22,729 bases of DNA from a virus. The position numbers and the translations under genes were made by a program. Location: positions 1 to 22,729 of the IMG/VR virus record IMGVR_UViG_3300045741_000143. One strand, 5' to 3'. Of the stretch, positions 7,123 to 16,679 are shown one piece after another; within the stretch, counting starts at the first letter, position 1; every line of letters starts with the position of its first letter. The notes under the pieces were generated by a model, which saw only the letters and a program-made list of their open reading frames with translations, searched no databases and was not told the DNA's origin.

Positions 7123-10100
7123 TTATGAAATTCTTGATATATTTATTTTTATACTTGGCTTAACTGTTGAATTTCCATTGCTTGATAGTATCTGACCGTT
7201 TGTTTTCCCTGCTGTCATTTGAACCTTTATAACATCTCCAGAAGTTACTGCAACCAAACATTTTCCTGTAATGGTTTGAGGAGAATTATTGTTTTGAGCC
7301 GTATTATAAATCTGAGACCCTGAAACCTCTGTTCCATTTTTAACTATTCTAAACTCAATTCCAAAAGAAGCACCACCGGTGGCATTTGCAATAGCATCTA
7401 TTGTTATTGTAAAGTTTCCAGTAACAGCAGCAGTAAATGAAGCTGTTGATGTAGTATGAGTCCATCCATTGATTATTGCATTGGTGTCAAATGTAACATC
7501 TTGGAATGTATTAGCAGTTGCTACTGTTTGAGTTGTTGTATCATAAGCAAATACATAATTAGCAGAAGTAACTCCAGACGAAACAGTTTGCCAAGTTGGA
7601 GCTGCTGCACCATTTGATGTAAGAACTTGTCCAGATGTCCCGGCAGCAGTAATAGCCATTGCTGTTGCAGTAGAATACACAACGCCTCCATTAACAGCGG
7701 TAAGGTTTGCATTACTTCCTCCATTTGCTAAAGGAAGCAATCCTGTAACCTTTGCAGTTAGATCAATAGTAGAATTGGCAATCATTGCATTTGTCACTGC
7801 AAGATTTGCAATAGTGGTAGCAATAGAAGTTGTACCTGATCCAGTTACGTTTCCAGTAAGAGTTATAGTCTGATTAGCTGTTAAATATGTATTCGTATCA
7901 AGAGCAAAAGTGCCAACTGCCGTCATCTTCACAAATGAAGTAGAAGCAAAAGTTAATGCAGCAAGTGATGTTAGATTGGTTGCCAATGGCTGACCTCCTA
8001 ATCCAGCTAAAGTATATGTTGGTATATTTAATACGTTAGCAGCAAATGTAGCAGCTCCTGAACTTCCTGTTACGGTTAATGAGATTGGAGATTGATAGTC
8101 TGTATTGGCTACCGCAGCACTTATGGCAGTTCCATTTCCTTTTAATAGGCCAGTTATAGTTGTACTTATTGTTATTGCAGGAGTTGTTGTAGCAGTTGCC
8201 ACAGTTCCAGCAAATCCATTAGCAGAAACTACTGATACCGATGTTACAGTACCAGATAATATATCAGATAAGAATGCAACAGTTCCTGATGCATCTTTAA
8301 ACGTATATGTCCTATTTGCTGTATTGGACAAAGCAAAGAATCCTGGGAATGAAGTAGCTCCAGGGAATATTCCGATCGTAGGTGCAGATAACATTAATCC
8401 ATTAGCACCACTTGCCTTTAATACAGTACGGTTAGCAGCATATTCAGCAGATGCTGTATATAAGCTTGACGTTGTATCTATAAAGAATGTAGCAGTATCA
8501 GCATTGATAGCATATCTTGATAAAGACGTAGTGCCAACATTAGAATTAAGTTGTGTGATTCCATCTATTCCTGCAATAGATTTAGAGATATTTAATGATA
8601 CAGAAGGTGTAGTGGTTCCTATTCCTAATCTGTTATTTATGTTGTCCCAGAAGAAGTTTGCATTGTTCTGAGCATATACACCGGAAGCACCTGCAAATAC
8701 TATGGAGCCTAAAGTAAATGCCGTCGCAGTACCGGTTCCCCCATTGCCTACCGCAAGCGTTCCGGTAACATGGGTCGTTAGACCAACCTTTCCATAACTA
8801 GGAGCGACTCCTACCCCTCCGGACAGAAGTACGTTCCCAGTAGCTACATCAGGCAAGGAAGCCAATGTAGTAGTCGTGTTTGCATATAGAATATCTCCTA
8901 TTGCATACGATGCCAAACCGGTGCCACCATTTATTGCACTTAGTGGTCCACCTCCAATGTTATTTATATTTAATCCACCTTCATTGATGTCTATTGTCCA
9001 TGATCTTAAGAAGGCATTTGTATTATTTCCTCCAAATATTATTCTTGAACCTGGAGTAGTTACTCCGGCAGGACTTGTTACGTTTGTTGCAACTGGCTGA
9101 AGAATTACATTTGTTACAGATGAAATTCTACCGAATCCATCAACTGTAAATTGAGGAATTTGAGTAGTGCTACCATAAGTGGCGGCAGACACTCCAGTAG
9201 TAGAAAGCTGGAGCACTCCTGCTGAGAATACAAGGTTAGCCGCCAGAGCTATTTCGCTTACATTAGCTAAGGCACCCGTTGGATTGCCAAGTAATCTATT
9301 AGCCGATACCTGTTGAAACTTGGCATATGTAACTGCATTGGTTGCAATTGCAGTAGTAATTGCAGTAGTTCCGCTTCCTGTTACGTCTCCGGACAATGTT
9401 ATAGTTTGATTGGCGGTTAAATAAGCAACTGTTGAAGCAGCAGTTATAATACCTTGAGCATTTACAGTGAAGTTGTTATAAGCCGAACCTGCAACAACTC
9501 CTGATGTTGGTAAATCTAAATTTACGAGTGCTCTGAATGTAGGAGCAGAAGCAGCACCGGAAGAAGGTCCTGCAAATACCGTATTAGCAGATTGAGTATT
9601 AAGAACAGCAGTTAGATTTCCGCTTGTAGTTATTGGAGTAACCGTGACATTGAATATTGACGGTAGCACTAATCCAACACTTGAAACAGTGCCTACTGAG
9701 CCAGCAACCCAAGATGTATTTGTTCCATCAGTCGATAATACCTTACCGGCATTACCTGTTTGATTTGGTAATAGATTAGTAAGTGCACCATTTGATGTAG
9801 TGCTGCCTGTGCCACCTTTTGCAACAGATAGGGTACCACCTATATTATTAAGAGTAAGATTCGCTTCATTTACGTCGATAGAGAATCCAAGCAAAACAGA
9901 GTTTGCCGGAGTACCTCCAAGAGTTATTTTAGTGCTGCCGGCAGTAACACTATTTGCAGCAGTTATAGATGATGCTGGAATTGATATCGTTGTATTGGTT
10001 ACAGAAGTTACACGACCGTAAACATCAACCGAGAATACAGGAACCTGAGCTGCTGAACCATAAGTTGAAGCAGTTACTCCTGAAGCAGATAAATCTATAT

Positions 10101-12168
10101 TGGCTCCAGAGAATACAAGCCTTGGATTAAGATTGATTGTACTCACGTTACCGGTAGCACCAAGACTATTTCCAATTAATGACAGTGCAGGTATCTGCTG
10201 AATCATTGAATATAGAACCTTATTTGCTCCGATCGTAGTTGTTATTGCAGTACTGCCGGAACCGGTAACATCACCCGATAAAGTGACCGTTTGGTTTGCA
10301 AGTAAGTATGCTAGATTTGTACCAAGCGTTACTATACCCTCAGCATTAACTGTTATATTATTATATGTTCCGGCAGTCACTCCAGATATAGGAAGATCTA
10401 TATTTTGTATTCCTCTGAATGAAGGAACTCCTGAAGCTCCAGATGGAGAAGCAAGAAATTTATTAGCAGTTTGACTTGTCCATATCGCAGTAAGGACTCC
10501 GGATGATGTGATAGGACTTATTGTAATTGTAAATTCAGATGGAAGACTCAATCCGACACTTGTCACTGTACCAACTGGAAGTGGTGCCCATGATACGTTT
10601 ACACCATCAGTCACAAGTTGATTACCTACATGACCGGCCTGAGAAGGGAGTAGATTATTAATAGCCAAAGACGCAGTACTTGCTCCTGTTCCTCCATGTG
10701 ATATTGGAAGAAGGTTTGTTACATCAGTAGTAAGATCAACCTGACCCCATATTGGCATGACGCCTATCCCACCTGAACGTAGTACATTTCCAAGTCCGAC
10801 TGTCGCAATTACATCTACAAGATTTGGAGCTTGACCAACAAGAAGTTCTCCGGTATTATAGGTAGACATTCCTGTACCGCCTTTAGATCCAGGAAGAATT
10901 CCACCAAGATTACCGAGAGTTAAACTAGCTTCATTCACATCGAAACTTACACTTGTAAACACAGACCCAACAGGAGTGCCTCCTAAAGTGATTTTAGGGC
11001 TCGCTGCCGTAATATCTCCCCTTCCTGTAACTTGAGAGGTGTTTATTGAAATGGGTATCGTAGAAGCAGCCGTAAGGCGTCCATAAGCGTCTACTGAGAA
11101 TGTCGATACAGAACTGGCATTTCCATAAGAGCCGGGAATAACCGCGGTCGTTACAAGATCAATGGTTGGGTTCCCGCCCGTGCCATCGTTATTGATCACG
11201 CTTATGCGTCCTGCCGTTCCGATTATCGATCTGGTCGTAGATGTAGTAGGACTTTGTATTACATAGAAACCTGTTGTGCTTGTTCCTGATAATGCTGTTA
11301 AATATGAATTAAGAGGTTGAAGCGTTGGAAGTATTGCAGTGATCGCATTAAATTGTGCCTGTATGCCTGAAGTTACTCCGCTTACAAAAGCAAGTTCTGC
11401 TGACGTTACAACACTCGATACAATCTTTCCAATGCCATTACTTACAACAGCTCTACTTGTAGTTAGATTCGTAGTGGTGACTGTGCTTATTGCACCAGTC
11501 ATTGCAGCAACGGCTCTTGAATCTAAGTAATAGAGATTTGTTCCTTCAGAAATATTTGAGGTTGTAAGGTTAACCGTTCCGGTAAAACCATTTACCGAAT
11601 AGACTTCAGATCCCTGATTGAGTGCAACCCAAGAAGATCCTGTCCAAATGTAAGTAGCAGATATCCCAGGAGGTGTATCAGGCTGTGCGTCCAATACAAC
11701 TGCTACGTCACCTTCATTCAATCCTGTCAATGCATTACGAGCAGCAAGAGTTGCTACAACATAAACATTTGTAAATGCTATTGAGGGAAGAAATATGGAA
11801 GGTATCTTTGCAGTTGCATCCAATGGAGCGTATCCATTTGCAACACCTTTGTTTGCTATATTCTCGGGAATGTATCCTAATGCATTTTGTTTATTGTTAA
11901 AGATCACCCAATCACTTGCTTTCAATGCACCGGTTTGAATAGCTGAAGCTGCAAGAAGTTGGAGTTGTTGGAGTGGTCCGTTTAATACCAATCCATTCTG
12001 AGAGAATCCTAGATTAAGCGGAGCATGACTATCAAATATCAAAGCAGCTATAACAGGGCAAGAAGCTATCTGAAGACAACTTAAGGCAAAAGAATGTTTA
12101 GCACGCTGTTCGGTGTTAAAGAAATCGTCATTGCCGTCCTGACCACTAAAAGGACTTTGATTTTGCAT
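7123..12168 (-). CDS. Giant tail-fibre / receptor-binding protein
   Basis: 1681 residues of low-complexity, T/S/G/N/V-rich beta sequence typical of trimeric phage fibres. The N-terminal part holds fibre-type motifs: NGYAPLDATAKIPSIFLPS (111-129), NALTGLNEGDVAVV (145-158) with TYIWTGSSWV (172-181), and NGFTGTVNLTTSNISEGTN (193-211). The shaft carries repeated modules, with FSVDAYGRLT-type motifs at about 357, 712 and 1007, ITLGGTP, GGTG and ANQTITLSGDVTGSG. One GIGTTTP motif is present. The last ~145 residues (ATANTFQDVTFDT...) look like a C1q/TNF-type jelly roll, often the host-binding tip. It would act on the virion surface for host recognition. It is preceded by a small protein gene and followed by another, all leftward. 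The fibre role is firm; the receptor is unknown. Confidence 0.88.
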   Translation of the reverse strand: MQNQSPFSGQDGNDDFFNTEQRAKHSFALSCLQIASCPVIAALIFDSHAPLNLGFSQNGLVLNGPLQQLQLLAASAIQTGALKASDWVIFNNKQNALGYIPENIANKGVANGYAPLDATAKIPSIFLPSIAFTNVYVVATLAARNALTGLNEGDVAVVLDAQPDTPPGISATYIWTGSSWVALNQGSEVYSVNGFTGTVNLTTSNISEGTNLYYLDSRAVAAMTGAISTVTTTNLTTSRAVVSNGIGKIVSSVVTSAELAFVSGVTSGIQAQFNAITAILPTLQPLNSYLTALSGTSTTGFYVIQSPTTSTTRSIIGTAGRISVINNDGTGGNPTIDLVTTAVIPGSYGNASSVSTFSVDAYGRLTAASTIPISINTSQVTGRGDITAASPKITLGGTPVGSVFTSVSFDVNEASLTLGNLGGILPGSKGGTGMSTYNTGELLVGQAPNLVDVIATVGLGNVLRSGGIGVMPIWGQVDLTTDVTNLLPISHGGTGASTASLAINNLLPSQAGHVGNQLVTDGVNVSWAPLPVGTVTSVGLSLPSEFTITISPITSSGVLTAIWTSQTANKFLASPSGASGVPSFRGIQNIDLPISGVTAGTYNNITVNAEGIVTLGTNLAYLLANQTVTLSGDVTGSGSTAITTTIGANKVLYSMIQQIPALSLIGNSLGATGNVSTINLNPRLVFSGANIDLSASGVTASTYGSAAQVPVFSVDVYGRVTSVTNTTISIPASSITAANSVTAGSTKITLGGTPANSVLLGFSIDVNEANLTLNNIGGTLSVAKGGTGSTTSNGALTNLLPNQTGNAGKVLSTDGTNTSWVAGSVGTVSSVGLVLPSIFNVTVTPITTSGNLTAVLNTQSANTVFAGPSSGAASAPTFRALVNLDLPTSGVVAGSAYNNFTVNAQGIITAASTVAYLTANQTITLSGDVTGSGTTAITTAIATNAVTYAKFQQVSANRLLGNPTGALANVSEIALAANLVFSAGVLQLSTTGVSAATYGSTTQIPQFTVDGFGRISSVTNVILQPVATNVTSPAGVTTPGSRIIFGGNNTNAFLRSWTIDINEGGLNINNIGGGPLSAINGGTGLASYAIGDILYANTTTTLASLPDVATGNVLLSGGVGVAPSYGKVGLTTHVTGTLAVGNGGTGTATAFTLGSIVFAGASGVYAQNNANFFWDNINNRLGIGTTTPSVSLNISKSIAGIDGITQLNSNVGTTSLSRYAINADTATFFIDTTSSLYTASAEYAANRTVLKASGANGLMLSAPTIGIFPGATSFPGFFALSNTANRTYTFKDASGTVAFLSDILSGTVTSVSVVSANGFAGTVATATTTPAITISTTITGLLKGNGTAISAAVANTDYQSPISLTVTGSSGAATFAANVLNIPTYTLAGLGGQPLATNLTSLAALTFASTSFVKMTAVGTFALDTNTYLTANQTITLTGNVTGSGTTSIATTIANLAVTNAMIANSTIDLTAKVTGLLPLANGGSNANLTAVNGGVVYSTATAMAITAAGTSGQVLTSNGAAAPTWQTVSSGVTSANYVFAYDTTTQTVATANTFQDVTFDTNAIINGWTHTTSTASFTAAVTGNFTITIDAIANATGGASFGIEFRIVKNGTEVSGSQIYNTAQNNNSPQTITGKCLVAVTSGDVIKVQMTAGKTNGQILSSNGNSTVKPSIKINISRIS
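7830..11170 (-). repeat. Repeated shaft modules inside the 1681-residue fibre gene
   Basis: The coding sequence repeats a module of about 300-350 codons. FSVDxYGRxT motifs are coded at 11071-11100, about 10009-10035 and 9121-9150. ANQTxTLxGxVTGSG motifs are coded near 10300, 9410 and 7880. The copies are diverged at DNA level, so the repeats look old and maintained rather than recent duplications. Confidence 0.75.
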
Positions 12169-12198
12169 AATCTAAAGTATTAAAATTTAAACAATAAA

Positions 12199-12450
12199 TT
12201 AGGTTGATGGATATTTGTTTGCCACAAAAGCATTCATAGCAACTACAAGTTCAGCATCGATTTGGTTCTGAGTCTTAGTACTTGCATTTGCAATATTGAA
12301 GGTGCTAGTATCTCCGGCAACCATTCCATAGCTATTAGGACACCCAACAACTCCGGTTATCATTCCAATTGTTACAGAACTTGTATCATGTCCGTCAACA
12401 TTTTTCAGATAAGCATTTAATTTAAAACTTTTCAATTCGTAAGTTACCAT
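12199..12450 (-). CDS. Small protein between two fibre genes, unknown
   Basis: 83 residues, not recognised. It reads as a compact beta-rich domain (MVTYELKSFKLNAYLKNVDG at the start, then ITGVVGCPNSYG and STFNIANAST) followed by a short C-terminal helix (QIDAELVVAMNAFVANKYP). There are no membrane or signal segments. It lies 27 bases after the 955-residue fibre gene and 30 bases before the 1681-residue one, in the same direction. A small protein between fibre genes may be a fibre subunit, linker or assembly factor; this is an inference from position. Confidence 0.65.
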   Translation of the reverse strand: MVTYELKSFKLNAYLKNVDGHDTSSVTIGMITGVVGCPNSYGMVAGDTSTFNIANASTKTQNQIDAELVVAMNAFVANKYPST

Positions 12451-12477
12451 TTTATTTATGTTTTTATTTGTTTATAA

Positions 12478-15345
12478 TTATGCTTTCATTCCTACTATGT
12501 AATCACCATTTAAAAAAATATTAGCGGCAGTGTCTTTATAAAAATCACCGCTAGACAAACTACCATTGCCTACTTGTAAATACATGTTTACTTTACCATT
12601 TAATGTTTTGATAGAGTAATTAGAGGATCCTGATAAAACGCTAATGTGGAGACCGTAGTTTACTCCTGTACTATTTAATTCTACCTTAACTCCATAGTTA
12701 GTAGTAGTAGTTCCCGAAGGAGCCATATCTAAGAAAATACCATAATTCGTAGATGAGTTTGCCGTAGGTGATACATTTGCGTAGTACCCTTTATTATCAG
12801 TAGACTGTGTGTTTACGTTACTAGCAAAAACAGCAAAAGTTTGAGTACTAGCTTGAGAATCTCCTCCTGGTACTTCTCCTAAAACACCGATAGATTTAAC
12901 AGTACCATTTCTTGCTTGTCCGTAAGCTCCTATATTAGTAGAACCTGTCGCAGATAAAGCTGTTACTTGAAGTGCCACAGCGTTTCCTGATGATTGTGTA
13001 ACATCTATTTGAGAACCATAAATATTACTAGAGCCAGTAATATTATAATATACTCCAACACCACCAGAATTTATATTACTATATCCAAAATAAGAACCAA
13101 AATTTAAAGCTTCGTTATTATGAAAATAGTGTGTAGCTGAATTTAAAGCATCTGCTCCGAATCCTATATGTCTATCATTTCTAGCAAAAATACTTTCATT
13201 ACCTGCGGAATCAGTTAACTTAAATCCATAAGTAGAACTCGTTACTCCACTACCTACTACATGAAGTCGAGCGGTGGGATTAACTCCAACTCCAACATTG
13301 CCATCATCTCTGACAGTAAACATTAAAGTATTTGCGGCATCTTGAATCCAAAGAGTATTACTTGAAGCTGTATTAGTTCCAACACCTATAAGTCGCATCT
13401 TCGTGCCACTATCTCCTGCGTAAACTATTTCATCTCCTGTATTTCCAAATAGCCAATTAGTTTTTAATGAGTAAATCAATCCATACGAACTTCCAAAACT
13501 TCTTAACGTAAGAGCGTCAGGATGTAAGTATGATTGAACTCTGAACACGTCTAATATAATTGAATTGTCTGTATTACTAATTGTAACTGCTGCTGTTCCT
13601 GTTGGGTCACCTGTCCCCGAATAACTACCATTATCTCTTATTTGTAAGAAACTATTTCCAGATGCATTTTGAAATAATGCTGTATTTGTTGCACTGGTGT
13701 TTCCACTACCTACTACATGAAGTCTAGCAGCGGCACTTCCTGTATTTATTCCAACATTTCCATCTGCCCTAATGGAAAAATAATCAGTTCCCGCATTTTC
13801 AACTAAGAATAATCTTCCTAATGTTAAGGGGCTGTCAACAGAGAATCTATGAGCAACCTGTCCCGAACTTCCTGCATTTGATGCTTGGTAATATAAACCA
13901 CCATTATTTAAGGCAATATAATTTGTAGTATTAAAAGCACTCTGTAAATATTGGGATTGAATAGTTAATGAAATCAGGGCGGTTGCTGGATTAATTCTAG
14001 CGTATGTAAATCCTTCACCTAAATACAACGAACTAATGCCATCGTAATACATTCCGACGTTTCCGTTTAAATACAACTTCCCATCATCTTTCCATTCCCA
14101 CACTCTACTTGTAGCACTATCTTGAATTTTAAATGCGGTTGTAGCACTTGTCGCTCCGCTACCTTGAATATGAACTAATGCACTCGCAGTAAATATTCCT
14201 GCGGCAGGACTCTGAAATGCCCACATACCCGTTGATGGGTCTATGCTTGTTGATGTAAGATTTGAGCCGTTCTTAAACTTAAATAATTGGTGGTTTTCTA
14301 AATAGTTAAATGCTCCTGCAACAGAGGCTAAGTACATTGCATCTACTGTACTGTTAGAGAACCTAATAAAACTTTGTGAAGTCGTGCCATCTAAATTGAT
14401 AGAAGCATTAGGAGAACCATTTATACGTAGAATTGGGTTTGTGCCGACTATATTAAATATTGAAGAAGGGGTAGTAGTACCAATGCCTAAATAGCCACTT
14501 GTGGTTAATCTCATTCCTTCTACTGAATTGGTTTTAAATGCCAAATCTTGTAAATCAGTAGTACCGATGAAGTTTGTTCCAGCAGTTGTACCTGAGTTGC
14601 CGACTAGGGACCAGGCACCAATTCCAGGAGCTGTATAATTAGGAATGTTTAATATATTAGCTATAAATGTAGCAGGTCCAGAAGTTCCAGTAGTTGTTAA
14701 AGAAATAGGATCCTGCTTACTATTGAATGTTGTCCAATCAGTAGAAGATAATGCTCCTCTATGAATAGAACTTGCTGTTGGAATATTGAACGTGTGTACA
14801 GTTCCAAGTGAAGAGATATTAAAATCTACTCCTGAAGTTCCTGTTGAGAATGTTTGAGTTGTTCCCGTTAATCCATTAAGAGATGTTATTCCTGTTGATG
14901 GTGCAGTTTGCCATGTAGCATTACCGATTGCATCAGACATAAGAATCTTGCCGGCTGCTTGAAATCCATCAACGTATCTGAATCCACCTACTACATGAAG
15001 GTCAGTTGTAGGAGATGCTGTACCTATACCTACTTTAACACCAATATCAACTACTACCTTTAGTCCATCATCATAGATAGAACTATCGCCAATAGTTACT
15101 CCATCAGGAGTGAACTTAGCCACTCTATTAAGCGTTCCTGCACCACCTATGGTTCCCGCACTTGGAGTACTTGCGAATTCTAATTTCTTTCCATCAAGAC
15201 TTACTCTTAAAAATAATCCTGCATCAGCAGGATCATGTATGTGCCATCTTCCATCTGTTATAACGTGAGGGAACACATTTCTTTCATTGGAAGAAAATTC
15301 TCCATTAGACTGGTCTTTGTATCCGAATAATGTTCCCTTGCCCAT
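12478..15345 (-). CDS. Tail fibre with GIGT/LHVVG repeats
   Basis: 955 residues. The start is MGKGTLFGYKDQSNGEF, followed at 105-120 by VGIGTASPTTDLHVVG, a motif common in fibre and adhesin shafts. Related units recur: GIGTTTPSSIFNIVG, GNVGINTGSAAARLHVVGSG and GNVGVGVNPTARLHVVGSG. A segment SIHRGALSSTDWTTFNSKQ at about 190-210 is a widespread phage-fibre motif. The protein has no visible C-terminal peptidase S74 chaperone, although many fibres with such repeats end in one; it ends YKDTAANIFLNGDYIVGMKA. It begins one base after the stop of the 178-residue protein, so the two are probably cotranslated and may form one appendage. The fibre role is firm. Confidence 0.85.
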   Translation of the reverse strand: MGKGTLFGYKDQSNGEFSSNERNVFPHVITDGRWHIHDPADAGLFLRVSLDGKKLEFASTPSAGTIGGAGTLNRVAKFTPDGVTIGDSSIYDDGLKVVVDIGVKVGIGTASPTTDLHVVGGFRYVDGFQAAGKILMSDAIGNATWQTAPSTGITSLNGLTGTTQTFSTGTSGVDFNISSLGTVHTFNIPTASSIHRGALSSTDWTTFNSKQDPISLTTTGTSGPATFIANILNIPNYTAPGIGAWSLVGNSGTTAGTNFIGTTDLQDLAFKTNSVEGMRLTTSGYLGIGTTTPSSIFNIVGTNPILRINGSPNASINLDGTTSQSFIRFSNSTVDAMYLASVAGAFNYLENHQLFKFKNGSNLTSTSIDPSTGMWAFQSPAAGIFTASALVHIQGSGATSATTAFKIQDSATSRVWEWKDDGKLYLNGNVGMYYDGISSLYLGEGFTYARINPATALISLTIQSQYLQSAFNTTNYIALNNGGLYYQASNAGSSGQVAHRFSVDSPLTLGRLFLVENAGTDYFSIRADGNVGINTGSAAARLHVVGSGNTSATNTALFQNASGNSFLQIRDNGSYSGTGDPTGTAAVTISNTDNSIILDVFRVQSYLHPDALTLRSFGSSYGLIYSLKTNWLFGNTGDEIVYAGDSGTKMRLIGVGTNTASSNTLWIQDAANTLMFTVRDDGNVGVGVNPTARLHVVGSGVTSSTYGFKLTDSAGNESIFARNDRHIGFGADALNSATHYFHNNEALNFGSYFGYSNINSGGVGVYYNITGSSNIYGSQIDVTQSSGNAVALQVTALSATGSTNIGAYGQARNGTVKSIGVLGEVPGGDSQASTQTFAVFASNVNTQSTDNKGYYANVSPTANSSTNYGIFLDMAPSGTTTTNYGVKVELNSTGVNYGLHISVLSGSSNYSIKTLNGKVNMYLQVGNGSLSSGDFYKDTAANIFLNGDYIVGMKA

Positions 15346-15346
15346 T

Positions 15347-15883
15347 TTAAGATAGCTTTAAAGCATTTAAAGATCTTGTGAATATGTTTACCCCATCTGT
15401 ACCAACTGACTTAACAAGAACCTTTATAATGACCGGATTTGAATTGGTCAAAAGACCTTGTGTAAATGCATTCCAATTGTAAGGTCCGATAGCACTTTGC
15501 TTACGATCGCTTCCGAAGATAGGAACATCAGTAGGATCGTAGTTTACTAACGACGTATTTGTGTTGAATACAATTTCGTATTCTAACTCTCCGTCACCGG
15601 CAGTTTGAGATTGTATGTATGTAGAAAAATCTATTTTGTATTTACCGGCAGGTAATACAAGATTAAGGCTTGGAATGGCGAAGAATGGAAGGGCCGGAAC
15701 GAACAGAACGATGGAAGGTTGAGATATTCCAATGTTCTGACCTTGCATAATTGCTTTTAGATCTCCGATCAATACTTTTCTATTATCTCCTGCAAGAGTT
15801 CCAATTGCCACCGGCAACATGTCTGTGTCTTGAATCTGTGCCGATGTTCTGGCCGGCATAGCTGATATTGTAGTTCCTGGCAT
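15347..15883 (-). CDS. Fibre-associated adaptor or short appendage protein
   Basis: 178 residues. The N-terminus (MPGTTISAMPARTSAQIQDT, then DMLPVAIGTLAGDNRKVLIG) has the pattern seen at the start of many phage fibres and collar proteins, where a short segment binds the virion. The rest looks beta-rich and jelly-roll-like (LVLPAGKYKIDFSTYIQSQT, then GELEYEIVFNT). It sits directly before the 955-residue fibre gene with a one-base gap. It could be an adaptor joining the fibre to the tail or a short head fibre. This is inference from motif and position. Confidence 0.65.
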   Translation of the reverse strand: MPGTTISAMPARTSAQIQDTDMLPVAIGTLAGDNRKVLIGDLKAIMQGQNIGISQPSIVLFVPALPFFAIPSLNLVLPAGKYKIDFSTYIQSQTAGDGELEYEIVFNTNTSLVNYDPTDVPIFGSDRKQSAIGPYNWNAFTQGLLTNSNPVIIKVLVKSVGTDGVNIFTRSLNALKLS

Positions 15884-15895
15884 CTTGTTTTATAT

Positions 15896-16165
15896 TTATG
15901 GTACAAATTGATTAATTAGTGCCTGTAAGAAAGATGTACTTGGATCGATCGCACAACCTTCTTGTGAAATGCAATCAAGTAATCCTTCTAGTAAAATTGT
16001 ATCAGTATCAGAACCTCCTTCTAAAAGGAAACAACATTCATCACCGCATGCACACGTTTGTTGATTCTCATAAAACAAACCAAATGTATTATCGGCAGTA
16101 CCAGAAGAAGACTCCTGATTGTCGAAATACCCCGGGGTTGTTTTATTGTTCTTATTCCAAAACAT
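15896..16165 (-). CDS. Small acidic Cys-rich protein, unknown
   Basis: 89 residues, not recognised. It is acidic, with a cysteine cluster CACGDECC at about residues 38-45 and two further cysteines at about 64 and 70 (DCISQEGC). The C-terminus is hydrophobic and short (FLQALINQFVP). The ATG overlaps the preceding gene's stop as TAATG, and the fibre adaptor follows 12 bases later. The cysteines could bind iron-sulfur or zinc, or form disulfides. Its place in the appendage operon suggests a virion or assembly role, unproven. Confidence 0.6.
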   Translation of the reverse strand: MFWNKNNKTTPGYFDNQESSSGTADNTFGLFYENQQTCACGDECCFLLEGGSDTDTILLEGLLDCISQEGCAIDPSTSFLQALINQFVP

Positions 16166-16677
16166 TATGCGTCTTCAAATAATTTAGCTTCTGAACCTCC
16201 AACATTCTTGCTTCGCTTTTCGTTTAGAACTTGTGACTCTAAAGTACTACGAAGTTTTATTAACTCATTGGCATTTTTTATTGTGGTTGCCACCAACTCA
16301 TGTGTTTTATCATTTATAGGGGTGTCTTTCCAGAACTCGAGATACTCTTCGATCTTCTGATTGGCACCCTCTAAAAGCCGTTCGGCAGGTGTGGTAGTAA
16401 GTTTGTTAAACTTAAGGATGGCTGGCTTTAGTGCTTTAAAAGCCTCTAGTTTCTTGTATAACTTTTTATCTTTTAATCTGTCACCTGATACTATGATCTT
16501 TCTTTCTTCAAGTAAGATATCGTAGTAAGGACTTTTTTTGTCATAGGTGAAGTAGATGTAATCTATCGCGTTCTGAAACTCTTCCTTGGTCATTACTGAG
16601 GCAAGATCAGAGAACTCAGGAATCGATAGTGCCTCTTCACTTGCAGACACTTTATCATTCCGTAATTCAAAGAGCAT
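16165..16677 (-). CDS. Helical soluble protein, unknown
   Basis: 170 residues, strongly charged and helix-rich, with no membrane or signal segment. Recognisable stretches are EEFQNAIDYIYFTYDKKSPY (about 32-51), a lysine-rich helix (LKDKKLYKKLEAFKALKP) and a C-terminal helix with ELIKLRSTLESQVLNEKRSK. No family is recognised. It starts two bases after the 92-residue gene's stop and its own stop overlaps the next start. It belongs to the transcript that carries the fibres, so a tail-assembly or small structural role is likely but not shown. Confidence 0.7.
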   Translation of the reverse strand: MLFELRNDKVSASEEALSIPEFSDLASVMTKEEFQNAIDYIYFTYDKKSPYYDILLEERKIIVSGDRLKDKKLYKKLEAFKALKPAILKFNKLTTTPAERLLEGANQKIEEYLEFWKDTPINDKTHELVATTIKNANELIKLRSTLESQVLNEKRSKNVGGSEAKLFEDA

Positions 16678-16679
16678 TG

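Noticed and set aside
8105-8671. Plus-strand open frame of 188 codons
   Set aside because: It lies wholly within the fibre gene on the other strand; the open frame follows from the repetitive, low-complexity codons of that gene.
16058-16360. Plus-strand open frames over the 89- and 170-residue genes
   Set aside because: They are antisense to a tightly coupled gene chain (TAATG junctions) and lack leaders like those of the true rightward genes.
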